Made by a program: the position numbers and the translations under genes | Assembly (NCBI GenBank): GCA_902800435.1 | Contig: CADCEQ010000029.1 | Span: 1 to 41,184, forward strand | Length of the DNA stretch: 41,184 nucleotides | DNA from: an uncultured Prevotellaceae bacterium | GTDB taxonomy: Bacteria > Bacteroidota > Bacteroidia > Bacteroidales > Bacteroidaceae | Reading direction: 5' to 3' | Notes under the pieces: generated by a model | The model's database searches: none | What the model saw: the letters and a program-made list of their open reading frames with translations, nothing else | Told to the model about the DNA's origin: nothing | Part shown: positions 1-8,868 of the stretch, in pieces | Layout: each line of letters opens with the position of its first letter | Position numbering within the stretch: position 1 is the stretch's first letter

Positions 1-2
1 TT

Positions 3-9
3 AAGGAGG
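3..9 (+). promoter_or_regulatory. Strong Shine-Dalgarno before ribD
   Basis: AAGGAGG lies 12 bases before the ribD ATG at 22. A near-perfect anti-16S match is usual in Firmicutes and unusual in Bacteroidetes, and no other gene in this window has one. It fixes the ribD start and is one of the signs that the first 2.1 kb has a different origin. Confidence 0.75.
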
Positions 10-21
10 ACTAAAGAGTAG

Positions 22-1140
22 ATGATAACAGACGACGATATATTCTTGATGCATGAGGCGATGATTGTTGCCCAACAAGGTGAGGGAGCAGTAAATCCCA
101 ATCCTCTCGTTGGAGCACTCATCGTGAAAGATGATGATGTCATTGCCTCTGGCTATCATGTGAAATATGGCGACCTGCATGCAGAACGGATGGCATTCAA
201 GGATGCTGATGAAAAAGGTGTGGAGTGCGCAGGAACAACAATGTATGTGACTCTCGAACCTTGCTGTCATGAAGGACATCAGCCACCTTGTACTGAGGCT
301 ATCATAGAACGCAAGATAGCTCGTGTGGTAGTGGGCCTTGCTGACCCCAATCCTCTGGTGGCAGGAAAGGGCATCGCCCAGCTGCGTGAAGCAGGAATAG
401 AGGTGGATTTGCTTGAGGAAGAGCCAAAGGCTGCGCAGATGGTGGAGCAGCTGAAGATGCAGAATCGTGTTTTTCTGAAATATATCACAACAGGTATGCC
501 TTGGGTGACCCTGAAGTGGGCGATGACACTCGACGGAAAGATTGCTTCGCACACAGGAGACAGCAAATGGATTACTGGCGAAAAAGCACGCGAGAGAGTG
601 CACCAGATGCGTCGCAACAATATGGCGATAATGACTGGCATAGGAACAGTCCTTGCTGACGACCCGATGCTGAATGCGCGCCTTGATGATGTGCTTCGCC
701 AACCTGTTCGCTTCGTTCTTGACAGAAGGGCACGAATACCTCTTGAGTCACAACTGATTCGTACAGCTGGAGAACAACCAGTAGTGGTGGTGTTTGCAGA
801 AGGTGCTGATGGCGACAAACTGGAGCAGTTGCAGGAGACAGAGGCAACACTGTGGGAGTGTGATAACCTGAAGGAACTCATGCAACGCATTGGTTCTGAG
901 AAGATTGACAGCGTCCTCGTAGAGAGTGGCGGAACCTTGAGCGAAGCGCTTCTGAGAGAAGGACTCGCTGACGAGGTGGTAGCCTTCATAGCACCAAAGA
1001 TTATTGGTGGCAGAAATGCTAAGACACCTGTCGAGGGAGAAGGCATTGAGCTGATGGGAAATGCAATAGAACTAAAGAATAAAGTAGTAGAGACAATAGG
1101 AGAGGATATACTCTTTTCTGGATTATGTTCACAGGAATAG
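22..1140 (+). CDS. ribD: Bifunctional riboflavin biosynthesis deaminase/reductase RibD
   Basis: RibD carries out two cytosolic steps of riboflavin synthesis: deamination of the diaminopyrimidine made from GTP, then NADPH-dependent reduction of the ribosyl side chain. The N-terminal deaminase domain (about residues 1-145) shows the zinc-site motifs HAE near residue 53 and PCCHEGHQPPC near residue 82. The C-terminal reductase domain begins near residue 150 (WVTLKWAMTLDGKIA) and runs to the end. The length of 372 residues is normal for the two-domain enzyme. The stop overlaps the ribE start by 16 bases, so the two are translationally coupled. Gene order ribD-ribE-ribBA and the strong ribosome binding site resemble Firmicutes operons; Bacteroidetes usually scatter these genes. 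Any FMN riboswitch would lie left of the window. Confidence 0.95.
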   Translation: MITDDDIFLMHEAMIVAQQGEGAVNPNPLVGALIVKDDDVIASGYHVKYGDLHAERMAFKDADEKGVECAGTTMYVTLEPCCHEGHQPPCTEAIIERKIARVVVGLADPNPLVAGKGIAQLREAGIEVDLLEEEPKAAQMVEQLKMQNRVFLKYITTGMPWVTLKWAMTLDGKIASHTGDSKWITGEKARERVHQMRRNNMAIMTGIGTVLADDPMLNARLDDVLRQPVRFVLDRRARIPLESQLIRTAGEQPVVVVFAEGADGDKLEQLQETEATLWECDNLKELMQRIGSEKIDSVLVESGGTLSEALLREGLADEVVAFIAPKIIGGRNAKTPVEGEGIELMGNAIELKNKVVETIGEDILFSGLCSQE

Positions 1141-1787
1141 TTGAGGAGATAGGACGAATAAAGAATGTTCAGCGTAGTGCAAAAAGCATTACGTTCTGCA
1201 TTGAGGCAAGCAAGGTGCTTGAGGATACCAGGATTGGTGACAGCATCTGCACCAATGGTGTGTGCCTTACTGTTACAGATATCTCTCCTGCTGCAGAAGG
1301 AAAGGGATGGTTCAAGGCTGATGTGATGCCTGAGACGATTCGCAAGACCTCAATGGCAAAACTGCAGGTTGGCTCGAAGGTGAACCTTGAAAGGGCTCTG
1401 ACTCTGAATACACGTCTTGGCGGACACATCGTCTCAGGACATGTGGATGGCATAGGACATGTTGTTAGGAAAGAACAAGACGACATCGCAATATGGCTGT
1501 GGATAGAGTGTGATGCAAGCCTCATGCGATATATCATTCCAAAGGGAAGCGTGACATTACAGGGCGTCAGCCTTACTGTTGCAAAGGTAGAGGCAACACG
1601 CTTTGCTGTCAGCCTTATCCCTCATACACAGGAGGAAACCACTTTGCACGCAAATGTTGTGGGAGATGTTGTCAATATTGAAACAGACATAATAGCAAAG
1701 TATGTGGAGAAACTGATGGTGACAAATGATGATGACCAGACAGACAAGACAGAACTCTACAGACAATTTATGAAAAATGGAAAATAA
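1125..1787 (+). CDS. ribE: Riboflavin synthase alpha subunit
   Basis: Riboflavin synthase dismutates two 6,7-dimethyl-8-ribityllumazine molecules to riboflavin and the pyrimidine precursor. The protein begins with the family signature [10 protein letters not shown] and has the two tandem lumazine-binding barrels: residues ~1-95, and ~96-195 starting at [13 protein letters not shown]. The 220-residue length is typical. The ATG sits inside the end of ribD and the stop lies beyond the ribB start at 1777, so all three genes overlap. The C-terminal ~20 residues are acidic and polar and lie outside the conserved domains. The identity is secure. The evidence for foreign origin is gene order and base composition, not the enzyme itself. 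Confidence 0.95.
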   Translation: MFTGIVEEIGRIKNVQRSAKSITFCIEASKVLEDTRIGDSICTNGVCLTVTDISPAAEGKGWFKADVMPETIRKTSMAKLQVGSKVNLERALTLNTRLGGHIVSGHVDGIGHVVRKEQDDIAIWLWIECDASLMRYIIPKGSVTLQGVSLTVAKVEATRFAVSLIPHTQEETTLHANVVGDVVNIETDIIAKYVEKLMVTNDDDQTDKTELYRQFMKNGK

Positions 1788-2109
1788 CTATAACACTATA
1801 GAAGAAGCTCTTGAGGCATTGAGAGCAGGCCAATGTATCTTGGTTATCGATGACCCTGATCGCGAAAATGAGGGCGACCTTATCTGTGCAGCGCAATTTG
1901 CAACCACAGAGAATGTGAACCTTATGGCTTCTATTGCCAAAGGCTTGATATGTATGCCGATGAGCAAGGAGTTGTGTGAGCGACTGGATTTGCCACAGAT
2001 GGTGATGCACAATAGCGATAACCATCAGACAGCTTTTACGGTGAGTGTAGACCATATCTCTACAACAACAGGTATCTCTGCTGTAGAACGTGGTATTACT
2101 GCCCCATGA
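1777..2109 (+). pseudogene. ribB: 5' fragment of ribB/ribBA (DHBP synthase), truncated at the junction
   Basis: This is the N-terminal half of 3,4-dihydroxy-2-butanone-4-phosphate synthase, which makes the four-carbon unit of riboflavin from ribulose 5-phosphate. Visible signatures are [15 protein letters not shown] near residues 26-40, GLICMPM near 56, and [13 protein letters not shown] followed by [14 protein letters not shown] near residue 105. In intact enzymes the last motif continues about 90 more residues, and into a GTP cyclohydrolase II domain if fused. Here the match stops after GITA and a stop follows two codons later. The next bases belong to a glycosidase on the other strand. The TDNHxTAFTVSxD wording recalls Firmicutes RibBA. 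As it stands the protein would lack much of the active site. Confidence 0.85.
2094..2108. other. Junction between two truncated convergent genes
   Basis: Left of this point the plus strand reads as ribB. Right of it the minus strand reads as the 3'-truncated GH128-like gene. GTATTACTGCC (2094-2104) is plausible in both reading frames: GITA in ribB, and GS/NT of WGSNTT in the glycosidase. This suggests a short shared word at the join. Composition and ribosome-binding-site style also change here. It may be a chimeric contig or a deletion/inversion end; the sequence alone cannot decide. Confidence 0.7.
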
Positions 2110-5100
2110 GTTATCGGTTGTCCAGCCTTCGAACGAACTGCTGGCGCAATCGCCATTGGTGATGAGGAAGGAGTAGTCGACAGGAGTGCTCTCACTGCCC
2201 TCCACTTCAAGAAGTTTCGCCTTGAGACTTTCCATGGCAGACTCAATTTCAGAAGCGGAGGAAAGGGGATTCTCGTAGATGGCAATCTCATCTTCGCCAA
2301 CGCCAGCGGCACGGGCAGAGATGACTACGGGCCACATCTGCTGACGTGCAGCAAGGGCATTTTGCGCCTTTTCGCGATAGACGAGGTAGGCTTTTCCGTC
2401 CATGAACAACCATTTCGAGCCAACTCCGCTATGATAACTCTCTTTGGGACAGGAAAGCACATACGGGGTACCGCTAAGGTCGCCTACAAAGCCAACATAG
2501 CGTGTGCCGAGGGCTCCAGTGCCATAATTCACATTGTTTGGATCAACTTGCATCGTGTAAAAACCATCGTTGTCCAAATCCAACTTAAAGTCGCGGGTTT
2601 GAGTAGCATCAGCTTCTCCTTTTTTGTAAAGCTTAAAAGCACCTACGGCACACCAACTCTTTGCCACAGAGAAGGTTCCAGTGACACCAATCTCTATGGT
2701 AGAACTTGTGGACAGCGTGAATTCAATTGACGTTTCATAGGTATCAGAAGCCAGGGCATCGGCAGCCTCAGCCAATGTGTTGGCATAACTATTAAGTGTC
2801 ACACTACCCAGTGTGGGTAGCTTGGTAGTTTTACTGCCAGCCTTCAAATTGGCACGAGAGGTATTTGGAGACGTATTGTATAATTGTCCTTCACGATAGA
2901 ACGCTTGTGAAGTCAATTTATAGGTTCCTGCTGGCAAAGTGATGCTTTGAAGCGCAGAATAGGAAGTCACATTTACATTGTCCCATCCTGCATAGAATTC
3001 TATGGCATATGCGTCTTTGTTTGATGCTCCAGCCGTAGGATTACCATTCTGGTTCTTGATAGTCCAGCCGGTAGTACTCGACATATTTGCGTTTGTGATA
3101 TAGGTACTAGTAACATCCTCCCAAGGACTGCCAATTGAAGCGGAACCATCGACCCACATCCGATCTTCTCCGCTGACATACAAATATTTATTGCCGTCAG
3201 AACTATTTTTGAAGGAATACATGCCGCTGTTATTGCCATCCTCCAGCGTCCAGAGAAGACCCGATACGCCAAGCGATGCTGCAGTGCCATAAGAATTGCC
3301 GCTTGTCAGGAACATGCCGGCATCCACATTATATAAATAATAGGACTTGCCTACGGTGGCCTCCTCGACGGGGGAAACGTCGCCTCCCTCAAGTTCCGAA
3401 CGCAGTATCATGCGAATGCCTATGTGGTCGGCCGTAGCCTCGCTGTCGCGGTTTCCAGCCAGTACTTCGCCGGCGGCAAAAACCTTGTCGTTGTCCCAAA
3501 GACCGACATACATATTATGATAGAGGTTCCTGCAGACCCAATAATTGCCGCTGCTGATATATTCTAAGCCGAAGGCCGCCTGGGGCGCCTCCTCGGTATA
3601 GTCACTATTACGAGTGACGAAATTCCATGAAGCTGGGCTGGCTATGAGATAGTCCGGCTCGCCGAGGTTACGCAACGAGTAGCCGCCATTACTGTTTGGC
3701 TCAAGCATCCACAGCTGATAGGGGTCTTCACCGTGGTTGCTGTTGTAAGCCTTGTACTGCACACGGTTCTCGCCAGCGGGGGAAATCGCCCAGACTAGAT
3801 TGCTGCCGGCCTCCTTCGAATAGAACTGGAAGTAGAAGTCGCTGGGGTTGGTTGGCAGGAATGCTGCATCGACAACACTGCTCGTTACCTTCTTTAGCGT
3901 GTTGCTCACGTGGGTCTCGCTCTCGAAAGTATCCTGTATGCGCCATTCGTAGTCCTCGGCATTGTCGAGGGTTCCTGTATAGCTATAGCTTTGGTCACTC
4001 CGGCCAGTCTTGTCCTTACGGTCGATAGTTGCCAAGGTGGTCCAGGTAGAGGCCGATGACGACTTGTATTGTACACAGATTTCATCCATCATGTCGCCAT
4101 TGGAGTCTTTCCACGTGAGGCTGATGTCATTGCCAGAAACAGTACCTGCCAACGAATAAGGCTGCTTTAAAACAACCTTCGGGATAAACTCGTAACTCTT
4201 GTTGTAACCCAAACCGCCATCCGTGGCTGCGTAAACCTTGCCCAGGTCGGTGAGGCTTCCTTTTTCATAGACATGCGCTTTCGACTCACTGTTCCAGTAG
4301 AAATAGCGCTCCACATAGGCTGTGCCGTTAAGCTTGTTAAGGATTTTGCTGGTTTCGCTTTTAATTTTATCATCTGTCACCCCACTTCCAAAAGCACCAT
4401 TGGAGTTCCACGAAGCCCCCCACATCCATTCGCTGATAAGCAGGGGGCGCTTGTAGTAATTATAGTGTGTACTCAATGCGCTGAAGTCGGCCCAATAGCA
4501 GTGGATGTCGTAGATGTCGCAACGCCATCCACGCTCATCAATGGCAGCAAAGAACTTATCGAACCATGCCTTATTATTTGACCCGTCGTATGTGGAAGGT
4601 GAGCACAGGCGCAAACCCGTGCGCATAGCGTCTTCCCAGTATCCCAGCACTTCATCAACGGTGGCGTTATCAGGTTTGTCTGGTGGGTCATTGGGATTTG
4701 CCGGCTCGTTGTCGGTCTTCATGGTGCAGGCGGATTCCGTATTGCCACACTCTGCTACACCAGGCCACCACTTCTGTATTTTGTGAGGCAGCCATTCCAC
4801 GTCGGGCAGTAGTCCGCTTTTACCTTCACCATAGGTATAGCAGCCCTGCACATTCAGCGCACCGCAAACTGTCGCATCAGTATTGTTGGCAATACCTGTT
4901 TTCCCGAAATCAAGCCATTTGAAGAGACGGTAAGAGGAAACCTTGCCCGACAGCACGGCGGGGAGATTCATCTCCAAGTCCTCTGAGTCGGCAATGAAGC
5001 AGCGGCTGTAGCCCCATCCTTCAGTTCCCGTGGCAAAGGTGACCATATAGCCGCGCTTCAGTTTGAAGCTCTTGAAGTTGTTCTTCAGTTCGGCGTCGGT

Positions 5101-5559
5101 CAGGGTCTTCATGTAGCCTCCGTTGCTCCCCGTTGTGTAGCCACTGTACGAAGAACCCGAGAAATCTGTGTCCGTGTAGCAGGTCAAAGGCTTGAAGTCA
5201 GAAGCGTATGGCATAATAATACAACCCTTATTGTACATCTTCACCTGACAGTTCGTACCGTTAACGGCCTTTTGCCCGTTAATCTTGACATGGCTGTCCA
5301 GCAGCTTGATACCTGCCGAGGGTTTCACCTTGGTCAGGATGACGACGGCATGGTCGGTGTTGATGATGTTGACCACGCCACCCGAGCCGAAGGGCGTGTC
5401 TGCGTTAATGATGTAGTCCCAGTCGGCAGTGATGTCGACGGCAGTGGTAACCGTCGCTTTCTCCGTCTTTTTGGTGTTGGCAGCCATTGCACTAATACCC
5501 ACGGACATGAGCAGGAACACGGCCAATGACTTGATGCTAATAGTGAACTTTAGTCTCAT
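2098..5559 (-). CDS. Secreted GH128-like glycosidase with C-terminal accessory domains, 3' end missing
   Basis: The protein is secreted: signal peptide at residues 1-26 ending in AMA. An Asl1/GH128-like catalytic core follows, with a candidate acid/base Glu in KTDNEP near residue 283, DIHCYW near 350, and a candidate nucleophile Glu in LLISEWMWG near 375. GH128 enzymes cleave beta-1,3-glucans, so a role in glucan or related polysaccharide use is inferred. A fibronectin-III-like domain (about 460-560), a ricin/RICIN-like middle region and beta-sandwich carbohydrate-binding modules follow. The last module starts at [12 protein letters not shown] and breaks off after NSWGSNTT at the junction. 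The frame stays open to 1768, but that tail is merely antisense to ribB/ribE. A sorting tail would be expected at the missing end. Confidence 0.75.
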
Positions 5560-5590
5560 ACTTTTTATGCGTATTTGTTTTAGGCAGGGG

Positions 5591-5598
5591 CAAAGGTA
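5591..5598 (-). promoter_or_regulatory. Bacteroidetes -7 element for the GH128-like gene
   Basis: TACCTTTG on the minus strand, about 32 bases upstream of the ATG at 5559. It matches the TAnnTTTG element used by the Bacteroidetes primary sigma factor. Confidence 0.7.
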
Positions 5599-5641
5599 CG
5601 AAATATTTTTGGAATTTCATCATCTTTTCCTCTTTTTTTTG

Positions 5642-5649
5642 TACCTTTG
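5642..5649 (+). promoter_or_regulatory. Bacteroidetes -7 element for nrnA
   Basis: TACCTTTG, only 8 bases before the ATG at 5658. The transcript would have an almost absent leader. It is preceded by a T-run. Confidence 0.75.
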
Positions 5650-5657
5650 CACCCGCT

Positions 5658-6698
5658 ATGCTGAATGATATACTTACCGAGGAGCAGCTGACACAGCTGA
5701 AAGGGCTGATTGCCGACGCCCAAAACATAGTCATCACCTGTCACCAGAATGCCGACGGCGACGCCATCGGGTCGAGCCTTGGCTGGGCGGAATACCTGAA
5801 ACTGCAGGGGAAAGAGCCGACCATCATCGTGCCCGACCAGTACCCCGACTACCTGCACTGGCTGCCCAACACGGAAAAGATTGTGCGCTACGACAAGCAT
5901 AAGGAACAGGCTGACTTGCTGCTGAAGATTGCCGACCTCATCTTCTGCCTCGACTTCAACACGCCGGCGCGCGTCGACGAGATGCAGACAGCGCTCTGCG
6001 CTTCACCAGCAAAGAAGGTGCTCATCGACCACCACCTGGGTCCCGACGTAGAGGCGGTGCTCACCATCTCGCACCCTGAGATGTCGTCAACCTCGGAACT
6101 CATCTTCCGCATCGTATGGCAGCTCGGCGGCTTCGACGAGCTGAAGAAGCACTTCGCCACGTCCATCTACTGCGGCATGATGACCGACACGGGCGGCTTC
6201 ACCTATAACTCCAGCGACCCCGCCATCTATTACATCATCTCGCAACTGCTGACCAAGGGCATCAACAAGGACCGCATCTACCGCAACGTCTTTCACAACT
6301 TCTCGGAAGACCGCCTGCGACTGACGGGCTTCGTCATGTTTGAGCGCTTAGTGGTCGACAACGAGCGCCACGCCTCCTACTACGCCCTGCGCCGCGAGGA
6401 CCTCAAGCGGTTCCACTTCGTCAAGGGCGACGCTGAGGGTCTGGTCAACATGCCGCTGCAGATCAAGGGCCACAAACTGAGCATCTCGCTGCGCGAGGAC
6501 ACCGACAAGCCGAACCTCGTATGGGTGTCGCTCCGCTCGGTCGACGACTTCCCCTGCAACAAGATGGCAGCCGAGTTCTTCAACGGCGGCGGCCACCTCA
6601 ACGCCTCCGGCGGTCGCCTCTACTGCTCCATCGACGAGGCCATTGAAGTTGCCCGCAAGGCCATCATCGCCTACGAGTCGCTGCTGAAGAAATCTTAG
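5658..6698 (+). CDS. nrnA: DHH/DHHA1 phosphoesterase, NrnA-type nanoRNase/pAp phosphatase
   Basis: NrnA-type enzymes degrade 2-5-nucleotide RNAs and dephosphorylate 3'-phosphoadenosine-5'-phosphate in the cytosol, using two Mn ions. Visible motifs are the N-terminal HQNADGDAIGSSLG (about residues 28-41), CLDFN near 96, the defining DHH in LIDHHLGPD near residue 121, TDTGGF near 176, and the DHHA1 motif GGGHLNASGG near 310. The length of 346 residues is typical of Bacteroidetes members. The start is set by the promoter immediately upstream. It is followed by a separate promoter for the metal ATPase, so it is probably monocistronic. Exact substrate preference between short RNA and pAp cannot be read from the sequence. 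Confidence 0.9.
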   Translation: MLNDILTEEQLTQLKGLIADAQNIVITCHQNADGDAIGSSLGWAEYLKLQGKEPTIIVPDQYPDYLHWLPNTEKIVRYDKHKEQADLLLKIADLIFCLDFNTPARVDEMQTALCASPAKKVLIDHHLGPDVEAVLTISHPEMSSTSELIFRIVWQLGGFDELKKHFATSIYCGMMTDTGGFTYNSSDPAIYYIISQLLTKGINKDRIYRNVFHNFSEDRLRLTGFVMFERLVVDNERHASYYALRREDLKRFHFVKGDAEGLVNMPLQIKGHKLSISLREDTDKPNLVWVSLRSVDDFPCNKMAAEFFNGGGHLNASGGRLYCSIDEAIEVARKAIIAYESLLKKS

Positions 6699-6711
6699 GC
6701 ACGACACGCCT

Positions 6712-6728
6712 TTGCAACCGAGTTGCAA
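6712..6728. promoter_or_regulatory. Palindromic operator candidate upstream of the metal ATPase
   Basis: TTGCAAC-CGA-GTTGCAA is a perfect 7+7 inverted repeat ending 11 bases before the -7 element at 6740. A TTTG that could act as the -33 element (6711-6714) overlaps its left arm, with 25 bases to the -7 rather than the usual ~19-20. That placement suits a metal-responsive regulator. No regulator gene is adjacent. Confidence 0.5.
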
Positions 6729-6739
6729 GAACCTTTCCG

Positions 6740-6747
6740 TACCTTTG
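6740..6747 (+). promoter_or_regulatory. Bacteroidetes -7 element for the metal ATPase
   Basis: TACCTTTG followed by GCACC, 29 bases upstream of the ATG chosen at 6777. Confidence 0.75.
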
Positions 6748-6776
6748 CACCGTCATTCAAAAAAAGATGTAAAGAT

Positions 6777-8792
6777 ATGGAACAATCTCACCACCACGAA
6801 CATGATTGCTGTTCGCACGACCACGATCATGAGCACGGACACGAGCACCACCATCATCACCACGAACACGACGGCATGAAGGGCCGCATAGCCCTGATTG
6901 TTGCCGCAGCCGTGCTGCTCGTCTGTGCCGTCGTCATTGAGCACAATCTAGCACTGCCGACGTGGCAGCTGTTGCTCGTCTATCTTGTACCTTATCTGAT
7001 TGTCGGCCACGACACGCTGAAGGAAGCAGTAGAGGGTGTCGTCCACGGCGATGCCTTCAACGAGCATTTCCTCATGTCGGTAGCCACCATCGGCGCCCTC
7101 GCCATCGGTTTCCTGCCGGGTGCCGAGACGCAGTTCCCGGAAGCGGTGTTCGTCATGCTGTTCTTCCAGGTCGGCGAGCTGTTCGAGGGCTATGCCGAGG
7201 GACAGAGCCGTAAGGGCATCGCCCACTTGATGGACATCCGCCCCGACATCGCCCATCTGGCCGACGGCAGCGACGTCAGTCCCGACAAGGTAGCCGTGGG
7301 CGATACCATCGTCATCCGCCCCGGCGAGAAGGTGCCGCTCGACGGCGTCGTGCTAAACGGCACTTCAGCGCTGAACACCGTGGCGCTGACGGGCGAGAGC
7401 GTGCCCCGCGACGTAGCCGTCGGCGACGAGGTCATCTCGGGCTGCGTCAACATCTCCGGTGTGTTAGAGGTGCGGACGACGAAAGCCTTCAGCGAGAGCA
7501 CCGTTTCGAAGATTATCGACCTCGTGGAACATGCCAACGAGCACAAGTCGAAGAGCGAAGCCTTCATCACGCGCTTTGCCCGCATCTACACCCCCGTCGT
7601 CGTCGGTGCAGCCCTCCTCATCGCCATTGTCCCCCCTCTTCTCTTGTCACTATCCTCCCTTCACCCTTCGCCATTCACCCTTCACCTCTCCACATGGCTC
7701 TACCGCGCCCTGATGTTCTTAGTGGTGTCGTGTCCCTGCGCCCTGGTGCTGAGCGTACCGCTGACGTTCTTCGGCGGCATCGGCGGAGCCTCCCGGCGCG
7801 GCATTCTCATCAAGGGTGCCAACTACATGGACCTGCTGGCGAAGGTCGACACTGTGGTCTTCGACAAGACGGGCACGCTGACGCATGGCCGCTTCGACGT
7901 CGAGGCTGTCCATCACGGCAGCTGTGACAAGACCGACACTGAGAAGGAGCGCCAGCTGCTGCACCTCGCCGCCCATGTGGAGCACTTCTCTACCCACCCC
8001 ATAGGAGCCGCCCTGCGCGACGCTTTCCCCGACGAGGCCACCGACGGCTGCGAGGTGAGCGACGTCACCGAGGTTGCCGGACAAGGTATTCGCGCCCGCG
8101 TAGGTAATAAAGAGGTGTGCGTCGGCAATACTAAGATGATGGATGCCGTCGGTGCCCAGTGGCACGACTGCACCCATACTGGCACCATCATCCACGTCGC
8201 CATCGACGGCCAGTATGCCGGCCACATCGTCATCAGCGACCAGGTGAAGGCCGACAGTGCCGCCGCCATCACCCAGCTGCACGAGCTTGGCATCTGGAAT
8301 ACCGTCATGCTGACAGGCGACCGTCAGGAGGTGGCTGCCGACGTAGCCCGTCAACTCGGCATCAAGGAGTTCCATGCCGGTCTGCTGCCCGCCGACAAAG
8401 TCAAGTACATCGCCCAACACCCATCACCCAACACCCAACACCCCCAAACCATCGCTTTCGTCGGCGACGGCATCAACGATGCGCCGGTACTGGCACGTGC
8501 CGACGTGGGCATTGCCATGGGAGGCTTGGGCAGCGATGCCGCCATCGAGGCTGCCGACGTGGTGCTGATGGACGACCAGCCGTCGAAAATAGCCCTGGCC
8601 ATCCGCATCGCCCGTCGCACTCTGGCCATCGCCCGCCAGAACGTGTGGTTCGCCATCGGCGTCAAGGTGGCCGTCCTGCTGCTGGCTGCCTTCGGACTGG
8701 CCACCATGTGGCTCGCCGTCTTTGCCGATGTCGGCGTCACCGTGTTGGCCGTCCTCAACGCCATGCGTACCCTGCGTACGCGTGGCTTTTAA
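6777..8792 (+). CDS. Heavy-metal translocating P1B-type ATPase (Zn/Cd/Co class)
   Basis: This is an inner-membrane pump that exports metal ions using ATP. The start at 6777 is preferred because the frame upstream of it crosses the promoter. It gives 671 residues. The N-terminus lacks a CxxC HMA domain and has instead a His/Asp/Glu-rich tail with more than a dozen His in the first 35 residues, likely a Zn-binding segment. Motifs: TGES at 205-208, transmembrane metal site SCPC at 318-321, DKTGTLT at 363 with the phosphorylated Asp, GDGINDAP at 563. The CPC plus His-rich tail points to Zn/Cd. Two low-complexity in-frame insertions occupy loops: residues ~286-305, Ser/Leu/His/Pro-rich, and ~546-557, QHPSPNTQHPQ. 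Confidence 0.92.
   Translation: MEQSHHHEHDCCSHDHDHEHGHEHHHHHHEHDGMKGRIALIVAAAVLLVCAVVIEHNLALPTWQLLLVYLVPYLIVGHDTLKEAVEGVVHGDAFNEHFLMSVATIGALAIGFLPGAETQFPEAVFVMLFFQVGELFEGYAEGQSRKGIAHLMDIRPDIAHLADGSDVSPDKVAVGDTIVIRPGEKVPLDGVVLNGTSALNTVALTGESVPRDVAVGDEVISGCVNISGVLEVRTTKAFSESTVSKIIDLVEHANEHKSKSEAFITRFARIYTPVVVGAALLIAIVPPLLLSLSSLHPSPFTLHLSTWLYRALMFLVVSCPCALVLSVPLTFFGGIGGASRRGILIKGANYMDLLAKVDTVVFDKTGTLTHGRFDVEAVHHGSCDKTDTEKERQLLHLAAHVEHFSTHPIGAALRDAFPDEATDGCEVSDVTEVAGQGIRARVGNKEVCVGNTKMMDAVGAQWHDCTHTGTIIHVAIDGQYAGHIVISDQVKADSAAAITQLHELGIWNTVMLTGDRQEVAADVARQLGIKEFHAGLLPADKVKYIAQHPSPNTQHPQTIAFVGDGINDAPVLARADVGIAMGGLGSDAAIEAADVVLMDDQPSKIALAIRIARRTLAIARQNVWFAIGVKVAVLLLAAFGLATMWLAVFADVGVTVLAVLNAMRTLRTRGF
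7630..7692. repeat. In-frame low-complexity word repeat inside the P-type ATPase
   Basis: Permuted words of the CACCCTTC/CATTCACCC type fill about 60 bases and encode a Ser/Leu/His/Pro-rich loop between two transmembrane segments just before SCPC. The flanking helices are normal, so the repeat seems to have expanded or inserted in a tolerant loop. Confidence 0.6.
8411..8448. repeat. Second in-frame word repeat (AACACCCA type) in the same ATPase
   Basis: About 38 bases of CCCAACACCCATCACCC-like words encode QHPSPNTQHPQ, just upstream of AFVGDGIND. Relatives normally have a short charged loop here. Confidence 0.6.
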
Positions 8793-8835
8793 GAAAGTTT
8801 TTCACTTCCGTTTCCCGCTTCTCATTTCTTTTTCG

Positions 8836-8843
8836 TAATTTTG
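8836..8843 (+). promoter_or_regulatory. -7 element for the DUF4827 gene
   Basis: TAATTTTG followed by GCAGCC, 25 bases before the ATG at 8869. Confidence 0.65.
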
Positions 8844-8868
8844 CAGCCGAAATTGCAATTATGTGGAT

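Noticed and set aside
1..21. FMN riboswitch before ribD
   Set aside because: Only 21 bases precede the gene in the window. Nothing beyond the ribosome binding site can be seen.
1768..2097. Continuation of the minus-strand glycosidase frame to 1768
   Set aside because: This part is exactly antisense to ribE/ribB and has a Cys/His-rich composition unlike the domain it follows. It is open by chance beyond the junction.
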